Source: Verticiella alkaliphila
Lineage (GTDB): Bacteria > Pseudomonadota > Gammaproteobacteria > Burkholderiales > Burkholderiaceae_B
NCBI RefSeq assembly: GCF_018904615.1
Contig: NZ_JADCNH010000004.1
Location: 62,001-126,000 of the forward strand
Direction of reading: 5' to 3'
Length of the DNA stretch: 64,000 nucleotides
Both the position numbers and the translations under genes were made by a program. Below, piece by piece: positions 37,555-46,929 of this stretch; position 1 is the first letter of the stretch, and each line of letters starts with the position of its first letter. Under the pieces are notes generated by a model. It was not told where the DNA came from. It ran no database searches and was given only the letters and a program-made list of their open reading frames with translations.

Positions 37555-37847
37555 TCGATGCCGTCACCATCGTCCTGCTTCTGGCCTCGGCCGTGTTCTT
37601 CACTGGCGGGACCCTGGGCCTGCTGCGGTTTGGCGACACCCTGACCCGGCTGCATGCGCTCACCAAGGCCGACAACCTCGGGCTCGGGTTCCTGGTCAGC
37701 GCCTTGATCCTGCAAAGCGAGAGCGTGGCCGTCGCCGTGAAGCTCGGGCTCATCTGGCTGCTCGCCATGGGTGTGGGCTCGGCGGGCGCCTACCTCATTG
37801 CCCGCCATGCCCGCGGCGTGGCGAACGCGCCGACCGACAAGGAGTGA
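37551..37847 (+). CDS. mrpG: Mrp-type antiporter subunit G
   Basis: 98 residues with three hydrophobic helices. The family signature is visible: FFTGGTLGLLRFGDTLTRLHALTKADNLGLG, as in MrpG/PhaG proteins. The ATG overlaps the mrpF stop by four bases and the next gene starts 2 bases after its end. Confidence 0.92.
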   Translation: MIDAVTIVLLLASAVFFTGGTLGLLRFGDTLTRLHALTKADNLGLGFLVSALILQSESVAVAVKLGLIWLLAMGVGSAGAYLIARHARGVANAPTDKE

Positions 37848-37849
37848 CC

Positions 37850-38821
37850 ATGGCCGCGCTTGCCTTCGACGTCCTGCTCGCCGCGGGCCTGGTCTACGTG
37901 GCCTGGCGGGCCCTGGGCGTGCGCGACGCATTCACGGCGGTCGTGCTCTTCATCGCTTTCGGGCTGCTCATGGCCTTGTGCTGGGTGCGTCTGGATGCGC
38001 CGGACATCGCACTGGCCGAGGCCGCTATCGGCGCGGGCCTGACCGGCGCATTGCTGCTCGATGCCCTGGGACACACGACGGGCGGCCGCCTCAACGACGC
38101 TCCTCAGGACGACGACCCACCGGCTGCCGGTCCGGGGCAACGCACGCTGATCGCCATCCTGAGCGTGGGCGGTGGCGCCGCGGTCGCGGCCGGCCTCTGG
38201 TTCCTGCCGACGCCCTCGCCGGCCATCCAGGCACCGTATGCGGCGGCGCTCGACGCGCACCCGGTGAGCAATGCAGTCACGGCAGTCCTGCTGGATCTGC
38301 GGGCCTACGACACCTTCCTGGAGATGGGCGTGCTCGCCCTTGCCGCGCTGGGCGCCCTGATGCTGCGGGCGACCGGCCCCGCACCGCGCCAGACGTTGCC
38401 GCCCGCCCGCACGAGCCGCCTGCTGCCGGGGGTGGCCGGCGTGCTCGTCCCGTTCATGATGCTGGTGGCTGTCTACCTGTACTGGGCCGGCACGGGCCGC
38501 TCGGGCGGGGCCTTCCCCGCGGGCGCCATACTCGCCGCCGCCGGGGTGCTGCTCTTTCTCGCCGGCAGCGACCGGCTCGCCGCGCGCGACGACGGGCGCT
38601 GGCGTGCCGTGCTCAGTCTGGGTCTCGCCGCATTCCTGATCGCCGGTGGCGCAGGCGCCCTCGGCGGCGCGGGCTTTCTGGGCTGGCCCGCAGGCTGGAC
38701 CTACGTCGGCATCCTGATCCTGGAAGGCGCTCTCACGCTGGCCATCGGCGGCATGCTGCTCGCGCTCTACACCGCCGACGCACAGCCGCCCCGCGAACCT
38801 TCTCAACACCTGACGCCATGA
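37850..38821 (+). CDS. Fused MbhD-MbhE-MrpB subunit of Mrp-type antiporter
   Basis: 323 residues, about nine hydrophobic helices. Three known pieces appear in one chain. MbhD-like (1-~80): FGLLMALCWVRLDAPDIALAEAAIGAGL. MbhE-like (~95-175): AVTAVLLDLRAYDTFLEMGVLALAALG, which in standard MrpA proteins forms the C-terminal part. MnhB/MrpB (~185-310): LVPFMMLVAVYLYWAGTGRSGGAFPAGAI. In usual Mrp operons the first two pieces belong to MrpA and follow its large NuoL-like domain; here that domain is absent from this protein. It overlaps the next gene by four bases. Confidence 0.88.
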   Translation: MAALAFDVLLAAGLVYVAWRALGVRDAFTAVVLFIAFGLLMALCWVRLDAPDIALAEAAIGAGLTGALLLDALGHTTGGRLNDAPQDDDPPAAGPGQRTLIAILSVGGGAAVAAGLWFLPTPSPAIQAPYAAALDAHPVSNAVTAVLLDLRAYDTFLEMGVLALAALGALMLRATGPAPRQTLPPARTSRLLPGVAGVLVPFMMLVAVYLYWAGTGRSGGAFPAGAILAAAGVLLFLAGSDRLAARDDGRWRAVLSLGLAAFLIAGGAGALGGAGFLGWPAGWTYVGILILEGALTLAIGGMLLALYTADAQPPREPSQHLTP

Positions 38822-39126
38822 CCCATTCGCCCGAGCTCCTCGTCTATGGCGGCGCCGCGGCGATGCTGCTGGCCCTTGCATTCCACGCGCTCGCGCGCAG
38901 CGGCAACGTCCTGCGGCGCATCCTGGCGTTGAACGTGATGAGTTCTGCCGTCTTCCTGATGTTCGTCGCCATCGCCCGGCGCGTGCCGGGCGGGCCGCCG
39001 GACCCGATCCCTCACGCCATGGTGCTCACCGGCATCGTGGTGGCCGTGAGTGCGAGCGCCTTCGCGCTGGTGCTGCTCAAGCGCCAGCACGACCTTCGCC
39101 GCGAGGAGGACTCGCCCGGTGAATGA
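38818..39126 (+). CDS. mrpC: Mrp-type antiporter subunit C (NuoK-like)
   Basis: 102 residues with three hydrophobic helices, homologous to complex I subunit NuoK. Conserved features: RSGNVLRRILALNVMSSAVFLMFV with the helix-2 polar positions, then PDPIPHAMVLTGIVVAVSASAFALVLL. It overlaps both neighbours. The glutamate typical of NuoK helix 2 is not evident here, as in MrpC proteins generally. Confidence 0.88.
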   Translation: MTHSPELLVYGGAAAMLLALAFHALARSGNVLRRILALNVMSSAVFLMFVAIARRVPGGPPDPIPHAMVLTGIVVAVSASAFALVLLKRQHDLRREEDSPGE

Positions 39127-42100
39127 CGTCATGACCCATGACGCCGCGCTGCTGCTCGCCGTCCCGCTCGTCCCGCTGTGTCTCGCCCTCCTTGCCCTGT
39201 TCGCCCGAGGTGCGGCGGCCCGCATCCTTCACGTTGCGGGGCCCGTGCTTGTCCTGGTGGTCGCGGGCATGCTCGCGCATGCCGTGATGGCAGGCGAGCC
39301 GGTGCGTCACGCGCTGGGAGGCTGGGCCGCCCCGGTGGGGATCGGCCTGGCCGCCGATGGCGTGTCAGCCGCGCTCGTGCTGCTCACCGCGGTGGTGGCC
39401 AGCGCCGCGGCCTGGCACGGTTGGGTCGCCGCCAACGCCCAGGAACGCGCCGTGGCGCGCCGCTTCTGGCCGCTCTATTACTTTCTCTGGGCCGGTCTGA
39501 ACGCACTTTTCGTTTCGGTCGATCTCTTCAATCTGTACGTGGCGATGGAGCTCATCACGCTCGCCGCCGTCATGCTCGTGGCCGATTCCGGCAAGCGCGA
39601 GGCGTTGTCGGCTGCCATGCGCTACCTGCTCGTCGCGCTTTTCGGCTCGCTGCTGTATCTGGCCGGCGTCGGCCTGATCTACGGCGCGACGGGCACGCTG
39701 GACCTGGGGCTCGTCACGGAGCGTCTGCCGGCAGGCCCCACGGCGTGGACGGCCTTCGCGCTCATCGTGGCCGGGCTCGTCGCCAAGACCGCCCTCTTTC
39801 CCTTCCATACCTGGCTGCCCGCCGCCCACGGCTCTGCGGCGGCGCCGGTGAGCGCCGTGCTCTCAGCGCTCGTCATCAAGGCCTGGTTCTATCTCCTGGT
39901 GCGGCTCTGGCTGGGGCCGTTCGACGCGCTCGAGCTCGATGGCGTGGCGACGTTGATGGGCCTGGCGGGCGCGGGTGCCATCCTCTGGGGCTCGCTGCAG
40001 GCCTTGCGTCAGGATCGGCTCAAGCCGCTCATCGCGTATTCCACGGTCGCGCAGATCGGCTATCTCTTTCTGCTCTTCCCGCTCTTTCCCGAGACACCGT
40101 CGCTCGCCTGGAGCGGCGGCTTCTTCCAGGCCATCGCGCACGGCCTGGCGAAGGCTGCGTTGTTCCTGGCCGCGGGCAACGTGATGATCGCCATTGGCAC
40201 GGATGCGCTCGCTCGCCTGCCCTGGCTCGCTGGCGGGCCGCCGCTGCCCGCGGGCTCGCGATCGGCCCCACGCCCCGCCGCATGCCGCATGAGCCTGCTG
40301 GCCATGGGGCTGGCCGGCGTGAGCCTGATGGGCTTGCCCCCGGCCGGCGGCTTCGTCGGCAAATGGCTGCTGCTCGAGGCGGCCTGGCAGCAGGCGGCCT
40401 GGGGCTGGGTGGCCGTGCTCGCCGTGGGCGGGCTGCTCACGGGAGCCTACATCGTCAAAGTCCTGCAGGCGGCGCTGGCCAAGCCGCCCGAGGGCGCCGA
40501 GCCGATCATGCCCAAGCCCGTGCCACGCCCCCTGGAGTGGCTTGCCATGGCGCTGGCTGTGCTGGCGGTGGTACTGGGTGTGGCGGCTGCCCTGCCCCTG
40601 AATCTGCTCGACGTCGGGGTGGCGTTGGCCGAGGCCGCCTCCCCACGTGCCGAGACGAGCGGCGGCTGGCTGCTCGTGGCCATTCTCCTCACGTCCTTCT
40701 TCCCGGGTCTCGTGATCTTCTTCCTGGGCGAGACCCAGACCCGCTGGCGCATTTCGCTCAACCTGGCGGGTGCCCTCGCCAAGGTCGTCCTCGTACTGCT
40801 CTTGCTCGATGGCGTACTGGCGGGACAGACGTTCGAAGCCCGGATCGCCTTTCTTCCCGGGCTCGACCTGGTGTTGCGGGCGGATCCCCTCACCCTGCAG
40901 TTCGTCACTCTGTCGGCCGGGCTATGGCTCGTCACGACGATCTATGCGATCGGCTACCTGAAACGCCACCAGGATCGCTCGCGCTTCTTCGGTTTCTTCA
41001 GCCTGTCCGTGACGGCATCCACCGGGATCGCGCTGTCGGGCAACCTCATCACCTTTCTCTACTTCTACGAATTCCTGACCATTGCCACCTACCCGCTGGT
41101 GGTGCACACAGGCACGCCCCAAGCCCTGGCCGCAGGTAGACGCTATCTCGCCTATACGCTGACGGGCGGGGTGGCGGTGCTGCTCGGCACGCTGGGCCTG
41201 CATGTGCTGGGCGGCGATCTCGCCTTTCACGCCGGCAACTCCTGGGCGGCGCTGAACACCGAAGCGCCGGTGATGCTCGCGGTGATTTTCGCGCTGCTTA
41301 TCGCGGGCATGGGCGTGAAAGCCGCGCTCGCACCCTTCCATGGCTGGTTGCCCAGCGCCATGGTCGCGCCAGCCCCGGTCAGTGCCTTGCTGCATGCGGT
41401 CGCCGTCGTCAAGGCAGGTGCGTTCGGCATCGTGCGGGTGCTCTACGACATCGTGGGGTTGAGCTTCTCGCAGGTCTATGCCGGCACGGCCGTGCTGGCC
41501 GTCGTCGCGGCGTTCACGATTCTATATGGCTCGATCCGGGCGATCTTCCAGCGCGAGATCAAGAAACGGCTTGCCTACTCCACGGTCAGCCAGCTCTCCT
41601 ACATCATCCTGGGCGCCTGCCTCGCCAGCCCGATCGCCACCATCGGTGCGCTTGTGCACATCGTGCATCAGGGGCTCATGAAGATCACCCTCTTCTTCTG
41701 CGCCGGCAACATGATGACGGCGCGTGGCGTGCACACTGTCGACGAGATGCGCGGGCTCGGGCGGCGCATGCCCTGGACCATGGCGGCCTTTACCGTCGGC
41801 GCGCTGGGCATGATTGGGCTGCCGCCCGTGGCCGGATTCGTGAGCAAGTGGTATCTGGCCGGCGGTGCGCTTGATGCCGGGCAGCCCTGGGTGCTCGCGG
41901 TGCTGGTGGGCTCCACCGTGCTCAACGCCGCGTATTTCCTGCCCATGCTGGTGGCCGGATGGTTCCTCGCGCCGGCGCAGGCGCAGGACGCCAAGCCCAC
42001 CCAGCCCCTGGGCTGGTGGATGACGGTGCCGCCCGTCCTCACGGCGGCCGCCTCGATCGGCGCCGGGCTCTTCGCCGGTCTGCCGCTGAGCCCGCTGGAT

Positions 42101-42154
42101 TGGGCACAAGTCATCGCCGAACGGACCTACTACGGCGTCGCCCCGGAGCCCTGA
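39119..42154 (+). CDS. Double proton-translocating antiporter subunit (two NuoL/M/N-like modules fused)
   Basis: About 1011 residues, some 28 hydrophobic helices, made of two complete antiporter modules of the MrpA/MrpD/NuoL-M-N family. Module 1 (about 1-480): TM5 Glu144 (LYVAMELITL), Lys223 (VAKTALFPFHTWLP) and Lys254 (ALVIKAWFY). Module 2 (about 520-1000): Glu651 (YFYEFLTIATYP), Lys734 (GVKAALAPFHGWLP) and Lys765 (AVVKAGAFG). Each module keeps the glutamate and lysines needed for proton movement. The usual Mrp arrangement has these as separate proteins A and D. I chose GTG 39119, with GAGGAGG 9 bases upstream; ATG 39131 is the alternative. Confidence 0.88.
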   Translation: MNDVMTHDAALLLAVPLVPLCLALLALFARGAAARILHVAGPVLVLVVAGMLAHAVMAGEPVRHALGGWAAPVGIGLAADGVSAALVLLTAVVASAAAWHGWVAANAQERAVARRFWPLYYFLWAGLNALFVSVDLFNLYVAMELITLAAVMLVADSGKREALSAAMRYLLVALFGSLLYLAGVGLIYGATGTLDLGLVTERLPAGPTAWTAFALIVAGLVAKTALFPFHTWLPAAHGSAAAPVSAVLSALVIKAWFYLLVRLWLGPFDALELDGVATLMGLAGAGAILWGSLQALRQDRLKPLIAYSTVAQIGYLFLLFPLFPETPSLAWSGGFFQAIAHGLAKAALFLAAGNVMIAIGTDALARLPWLAGGPPLPAGSRSAPRPAACRMSLLAMGLAGVSLMGLPPAGGFVGKWLLLEAAWQQAAWGWVAVLAVGGLLTGAYIVKVLQAALAKPPEGAEPIMPKPVPRPLEWLAMALAVLAVVLGVAAALPLNLLDVGVALAEAASPRAETSGGWLLVAILLTSFFPGLVIFFLGETQTRWRISLNLAGALAKVVLVLLLLDGVLAGQTFEARIAFLPGLDLVLRADPLTLQFVTLSAGLWLVTTIYAIGYLKRHQDRSRFFGFFSLSVTASTGIALSGNLITFLYFYEFLTIATYPLVVHTGTPQALAAGRRYLAYTLTGGVAVLLGTLGLHVLGGDLAFHAGNSWAALNTEAPVMLAVIFALLIAGMGVKAALAPFHGWLPSAMVAPAPVSALLHAVAVVKAGAFGIVRVLYDIVGLSFSQVYAGTAVLAVVAAFTILYGSIRAIFQREIKKRLAYSTVSQLSYIILGACLASPIATIGALVHIVHQGLMKITLFFCAGNMMTARGVHTVDEMRGLGRRMPWTMAAFTVGALGMIGLPPVAGFVSKWYLAGGALDAGQPWVLAVLVGSTVLNAAYFLPMLVAGWFLAPAQAQDAKPTQPLGWWMTVPPVLTAAASIGAGLFAGLPLSPLDWAQVIAERTYYGVAPEP

Positions 42155-42157
42155 GCC

Positions 42158-43870
42158 ATGATGAATACTCTCGTCCTACTCGGCGTGCCCCTGGTGCCAT
42201 TGCTCCTGGCCGTGGCGCTCGCCGTACCGGCGTGGCGCGACACCGTCTGGCGGTGCGCGCCCTGGGCCGCGCTACCCGCGCTCGTGGTGGCACTCGCAGG
42301 CTGGCCTGCCGACACCGTGTCGCTGCCCTGGCTGCTCGTCGGCACGCGGCTCGGCCTGGATGAAACGAGCCGCGTGTTCCTCGTGCTGACGGCCGGCCTG
42401 TGGCTGGCTGCCGGCCACTACGCGTCGGCCTATCACGTGAAGGACCCACATCGCCTGCGGCACCTCGCGGCCTTCCTCGTCACCCAGGCCGGCAATCTGC
42501 TGCTGGTGGTGGCCGCGGATGCCGTCACGTTCTACCTCGGCTTTCTCACGATGAGCCTGGCGGCCTATGGCCTGATCGTGCACACCAGCACGGACGCGGC
42601 CCGGCGGGCCGGCGCGGTGTATCTGGTGCTCGTGGTACTGGGCGAGGCGCTGATCCTGCCCGCGCTGTGGCTGGCCGTGGCCGGCGCCGAGTCCCTCGCC
42701 CCGGCAGACCTGCGCGCTGCCATCCAGGATAGCGATCTCGCCATCGCCCTGCTGCTGGCGGGCCTGGGCGTGAAGGCCGCCCTCATTCCGCTGCACGTGT
42801 GGTTGCCCCTGGCCCACCCGGAGGCACCCACGCCGGCCAGCGCGGTGCTGTCGGGCGCCATGGTCAAGGCGGGTCTGCTGGGTTGGCTCACGCTGCTGCC
42901 CGCCGGCGACGTCACCCGACCTGACGTGGGCATCGCACTCATCGTCCTGGGCCTGGCGGGCGCCCTCGGCGCTGCGCTGTACGGCTGTGTGCAGTCGCGG
43001 CCCAAGGCGGTGCTCGCCTACTCCACTGTCAGCCAGATGGGGCTCATGATCGCGGTGTTCGGCATGGCCTGGTACTCGCCCGAGGCCGCCGTGCCGGCCC
43101 TGGCTGCACTGGTCGTCTATGCCGTGCATCACGGATTTGCCAAGGGTGCGCTCTTCCTGGGCGTGGGCTGCGTGGAAGGCGCCGGCTCGCCGCGCGCGCG
43201 TCGGGCGGTGCTGGGCGTGCTCTTCTTGCCCGCGCTGGCGCTGGCGGGCGCGCCGCTCACCAGCGGCGCCATTGCCAAGGGGGCCATGAAGGAAACCTTG
43301 CCGAGCCTGCCAGAAGGCCTGTATGCGGGGCTGGAGATCGCACTCCCGCTGGCCGCCATCGGCACGACGCTGCTCATGGCGCGGTTTCTGTGGCTGGCGG
43401 CACGACTGCAGGCGCAAGACGCCAAGCCGGGCCTGTTCGCGCCCTGGGCAGCATTGTGTGCCGCGGTGGCCGTCGTCGGGTTCGTGCCAGTGGCGCTGTC
43501 CACGGACGACATCCTAGCCGCCGTGGCGCCGTCAACGTGGTGGGCAGCAACATGGCCCGTGCTGGCCGGGCTGACCCTGGGCGCGATCGCAGTCCTCACA
43601 CGGCGCCGGACGCCGACGTGGTTGCCTGAGGGCGACGTGCTCTGGCTCCTCGTCGCCATCGGGCGTACCCCCGTGTGGCGCTGGCCCGGTCAGGCCTTGC
43701 GCCGCGCCATCGATGCCTTGGACCTTACCCTCGACGCCACGCGGCAATGGGTGGCGCACTGGCTCACGCGCATGGGCGACCATGGAGAAACCGCGCTCAC
43801 CCGCTGGCCGCTGCTCACGGCGACATTGCTCGCCACGCTGGCTGCCGCCTGGCTGCTCGTGCGGGCCTGA
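42158..43870 (+). CDS. Third antiporter-like subunit (NuoL/M/N family) lacking the TM5 glutamate
   Basis: 570 residues, about fifteen hydrophobic helices and a C-terminal extension of some 100 residues with a further helix. Lysines are kept: Lys206 (GVKAALIPLHVWLP) and Lys237 (GAMVKAGLLG), and the YSTVSQMGLM loop is typical. At the position of the conserved TM5 glutamate (aligned with Glu651 of the preceding protein) there is Leu130 in VTFYLGFLTMSLAAYGLIVHT. Its ion path must therefore work differently or be inactive. It starts 3 bases after the preceding gene and ends the operon; convergent with the DUF1445 gene. Confidence 0.88.
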   Translation: MMNTLVLLGVPLVPLLLAVALAVPAWRDTVWRCAPWAALPALVVALAGWPADTVSLPWLLVGTRLGLDETSRVFLVLTAGLWLAAGHYASAYHVKDPHRLRHLAAFLVTQAGNLLLVVAADAVTFYLGFLTMSLAAYGLIVHTSTDAARRAGAVYLVLVVLGEALILPALWLAVAGAESLAPADLRAAIQDSDLAIALLLAGLGVKAALIPLHVWLPLAHPEAPTPASAVLSGAMVKAGLLGWLTLLPAGDVTRPDVGIALIVLGLAGALGAALYGCVQSRPKAVLAYSTVSQMGLMIAVFGMAWYSPEAAVPALAALVVYAVHHGFAKGALFLGVGCVEGAGSPRARRAVLGVLFLPALALAGAPLTSGAIAKGAMKETLPSLPEGLYAGLEIALPLAAIGTTLLMARFLWLAARLQAQDAKPGLFAPWAALCAAVAVVGFVPVALSTDDILAAVAPSTWWAATWPVLAGLTLGAIAVLTRRRTPTWLPEGDVLWLLVAIGRTPVWRWPGQALRRAIDALDLTLDATRQWVAHWLTRMGDHGETALTRWPLLTATLLATLAAAWLLVRA

Positions 43871-43889
43871 CGGCCTGCACGCACGACAC

Positions 43890-44687
43890 TCACACCGCCA
43901 GACGGGCGTTGATGAGGTCCGTGATCAGCATGTGGCCCGGGGAGTGCGTGATGCAGAACACTGGCTTGGCCGCAGCGACCACCGCCTGGGGCGTGACGCC
44001 ACAGGCCCAGAACACGGGAATCTCGCCGTCGCGGATCTCGACCATGTCGCCGTAATCGGGCGAGTACAGATCGGCGATCCCGATCTCGGCCGGGTTGCCA
44101 AAGTGCACGGGGGATCCATGCACCGACGGAAAGCGCGAGGTGACCTCGATCGCACGGATGGCCTCGGCCGTCTTCATCGGCCGCATGGACACCACCACCG
44201 GGCCATGGAACGGGCCCGCGGGCTGCGTCATGAGGTTGGTCCGGTACATCGGCGGGTTCGAGCCCTGTTCGATGTGCCGTACCGGCAGGCCATTGAGCAG
44301 CATGGCCTCCTCGAACGAGAACGAGCAGCCGATGAGAAAGGACACCAGATCGTCGCGCCAGAGCGCGCGGATGTCCGTCGGCTCGTCCGTCATCACGCCA
44401 TCGCGCCAGACGCGATAGCGCGGCAGATCCGTACGGATGTCCACGTCCACCCCCAACGTGGGCAGGAAGGGGTCACCCGGCTCGGACACCCCGATCAAGG
44501 GGCACGGCTTGGGGTTGCGCTGGCAAAAGCGCAGGAAGTCGGAGGCGAGGTCTGCCGGCAGGATGGCCAGATTGCCTTGCACGTGGCCGGGGGCCATGCC
44601 CGCGGTCTGACCAAGATGGCCGCCCGCGCGAATGCGCAGACGCGCCTCATGGCCGGGATTGCCCGGCACGAAGGAAGAAGTCGACAT
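43890..44687 (-). CDS. DUF1445 putative hydro-lyase / D-glutamate cyclase-like protein
   Basis: 265 residues, usual length for this family. Characteristic blocks: [41 protein letters not shown] and [13 protein letters not shown], ending [15 protein letters not shown]. Bacterial members are annotated as putative hydro-lyases; the mitochondrial homologue cyclises D-glutamate to 5-oxo-D-proline (family knowledge). Last gene of the minus-strand TRAP/amidase operon. It is preceded by the amidase gene with about 100 bases between. Confidence 0.88.
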   Translation of the reverse strand: MSTSSFVPGNPGHEARLRIRAGGHLGQTAGMAPGHVQGNLAILPADLASDFLRFCQRNPKPCPLIGVSEPGDPFLPTLGVDVDIRTDLPRYRVWRDGVMTDEPTDIRALWRDDLVSFLIGCSFSFEEAMLLNGLPVRHIEQGSNPPMYRTNLMTQPAGPFHGPVVVSMRPMKTAEAIRAIEVTSRFPSVHGSPVHFGNPAEIGIADLYSPDYGDMVEIRDGEIPVFWACGVTPQAVVAAAKPVFCITHSPGHMLITDLINARLAV

Positions 44688-44787
44688 TACGAAGATCCTT
44701 GAGATGACGGACGACACGGCCGTCCCGTCGAAAGGCACTCGGTCTGGTCACGACCCGACACGGCAGAGGCCAGACCGCCCGGGCGCA

Positions 44788-46134
44788 TCACGCTTGCAGC
44801 CGGGCTTCGACGGCGGCGCCGATGGCCAGCACGCGGGCGTCATGGCCGGCGGGTGCCGCCAACATCAGGCCCACGGGCGCCGTCCCTGGCGCGTGGCACG
44901 GCAGCGACAGGCCGCAGCCGTCGAGGAAATTGATGAAGGTGGCGTTGCGCAGGATCAGGCCGTTGGCCGCGTAGTACGCCTCGTCCGAAGCGGTCAGGGC
45001 TTCGATCGTCGGCGCGATGACCGGTACGGTCGGCAGCGCGAGCACGTCATAGCCGGCGATGCGCGCCTCGACCGCAGCGATCCACGACTGGCGGGCCGCC
45101 AAGAGATCGATGAAATCGGCCGCAGAGATGTCAGCACCCCGGCGGATGCGCGAGACGACGCGCGGATCATAGCCGTTGCCCGCCCGCTCGATCAGCGCGC
45201 GATGCCAGGCCCAGGCTTCGGCCGCCGTGAAGCCCCCCTTGGCGTTGATGCCCGCGAGCTGCGTGAACTCCGGCACCTCGATACGCTCGACGCGCGCACC
45301 GGCGGCCTCGAGCTTGGCGATCGCGGCGTCGAACGCCTTGGCCACGGTGTCATCCATGCCATCGAAGACCAGCGTCGTGGGCACGGCCACGCGCAGGCCT
45401 TGCAGGCGGGCCGGCACGAGCGGCTGGGGCGCCTCACCCGCCAGGATGGCATCGGCTGCTGCCACGCAGGCCACGCTCGCACCCAGCGGGCCGATCGAAT
45501 CCAGGTGGGCAGACAGCGGCAGCACGCCGTCCATGCTGACGCGGCTTGCCGTGGGCTTGAAGCCCGTCAGGCCGCACAGCGCGGAAGGGATGCGCACCGA
45601 ACCGCCAGTATCCGAGCCGATGGCCAGGGCGGCCATGCCGTCCGTCACGGAGACGGCGGCACCCGAGGACGAGCCCCCGGGAATGCGACCCGTCTCACGA
45701 TCCCAGGCGTTGCGCGGCGTGCCGTAGTGGGGGTTGATGCCCAGGCCCGAATAGGCGAACTCGGTCATGTTCGTCTTGCCGACGATCACCGCGCCCGCGG
45801 CGATGAGGCGTTGCACCACGAGGGCGTCCTGATCGGCCGGCGCGGCATCGTTCAGTACGACGGAGCCTGCCGTGGTCGGCTCTCCCGCCGTATCGAACAG
45901 ATCCTTCACCGACACGGGAATGCCATCGAGCACCGAGCGCACTTGGCCGGCTGCCCGCAGGATGTCGGCAGCCTTCGCCTGCGCCAGGGCGCGTTCGTCG
46001 AAGCGCCGCGTGAACACGCGTGCGCCCTCGCCTGCGGCATCGCTCGCGCGCGCCAGTGCGGCCTCGGTCAGCGCGACAGACGTGGTGCGGCCGGCGTCCA
46101 GGTCGGCCCGCAGTTGACGCAGTGTGGGGTACAT
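44788..46134 (-). CDS. Amidase-signature family hydrolase
   Basis: 448 residues, hydrolyses amide C-N bonds. The Ser-cisSer-Lys triad is clear: Lys77 in PVSVKDLFD, the cis-Ser loop GGSSSG (153-158) and the nucleophile Ser179 in GSDTGGSVRIPS. The C-terminal part has VIAPTIEAL and NFLDGCGLSLPCHAPG. It lies between DUF2848 and DUF1445 genes in a TRAP operon, so it probably acts on the imported amide or its product. Specific substrate unknown. Confidence 0.92.
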   Translation of the reverse strand: MYPTLRQLRADLDAGRTTSVALTEAALARASDAAGEGARVFTRRFDERALAQAKAADILRAAGQVRSVLDGIPVSVKDLFDTAGEPTTAGSVVLNDAAPADQDALVVQRLIAAGAVIVGKTNMTEFAYSGLGINPHYGTPRNAWDRETGRIPGGSSSGAAVSVTDGMAALAIGSDTGGSVRIPSALCGLTGFKPTASRVSMDGVLPLSAHLDSIGPLGASVACVAAADAILAGEAPQPLVPARLQGLRVAVPTTLVFDGMDDTVAKAFDAAIAKLEAAGARVERIEVPEFTQLAGINAKGGFTAAEAWAWHRALIERAGNGYDPRVVSRIRRGADISAADFIDLLAARQSWIAAVEARIAGYDVLALPTVPVIAPTIEALTASDEAYYAANGLILRNATFINFLDGCGLSLPCHAPGTAPVGLMLAAPAGHDARVLAIGAAVEARLQA

Positions 46135-46187
46135 GCAAACTCCAAGGAGAAACCGGCCCTCACGGGGCCGGCAGACAAGCGTTTCGG

Positions 46188-46874
46188 TCAGGCGACCACA
46201 GGCAGCACGTCGATGGCATAGGTATGGCGCAGCGCGCGGTCGCGCTTGGGATCATAGAGCTCCATCGTGAAGGTCGACGCCGGACGGATGCCGCCGATGA
46301 CAGGCACGGTGCCGCAGGTCATGCCGACGCCATCGGGCAATTGCGATGCGCCATTGGCGTAACCCGCGATGAGATCGGCCGGCGTGCGCAGGCTGGCGAG
46401 CGGACCTTCCTGGTACGACACGGTCTTGCCGTCCTCTTCGATCCAGGATCGGATGACGAGGTCATCCCAGTGGCCGACGACCTCGTCCAGGCGCCAGGCC
46501 TGACGGGCCACGGGCTTGGCACACACCTGCTTGGAGAGCGCCACGCTGTGGGCCTCGAGCTCGCGGTCGGTATGGTCTGAGGCGATGCTGACATAGGCCA
46601 CGCCGCCAGCGCTGAAGACGAAGGCTTCCACTTCGCCAGACGTCTGCTCACCGACCATCTGCACCCGGTCGGCCTGCGTGAGCTGATTCGCCGCCACGCG
46701 ATAGAAGAGCGGCGTCGCGCTCGGACGCGGCACGCCGATGGCGGCGAGCTCTTCGATGTGATGCTCGATGGCGGCCTGGTCACGACCGGCCCAGCCAGCG
46801 ATCACGAGGTCGGTAAAGTCCACCCGAAGGGCCTGGCTGGCGCTTGCGCCGATGATGTCGAATTCAACTGTCAT
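46188..46874 (-). CDS. DUF2848 family protein
   Basis: 228 residues, assigned to DUF2848, a family often seen beside amidases and organic-acid transporters but without a named reaction that I know. Blocks seen: SDHTDRELEAHSVALSKQVC, WRLDEVVGHWDDLVIRSW, LPDGVGMTCGTVPVIGGI and FTMELYDP. The HTDR and GTVPVIGG patterns recall fumarylacetoacetate hydrolase-like folds, which suggests a C-C or C-N lyase/hydrolase (inference). Cotranscribed with TRAP cluster 2. Confidence 0.86.
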   Translation of the reverse strand: MTVEFDIIGASASQALRVDFTDLVIAGWAGRDQAAIEHHIEELAAIGVPRPSATPLFYRVAANQLTQADRVQMVGEQTSGEVEAFVFSAGGVAYVSIASDHTDRELEAHSVALSKQVCAKPVARQAWRLDEVVGHWDDLVIRSWIEEDGKTVSYQEGPLASLRTPADLIAGYANGASQLPDGVGMTCGTVPVIGGIRPASTFTMELYDPKRDRALRHTYAIDVLPVVA

Positions 46875-46929
46875 GATGGATATGCGATGAGCGGTCACAG
46901 ACGGATTGCTGTGACCGCGATGAGAAAGA

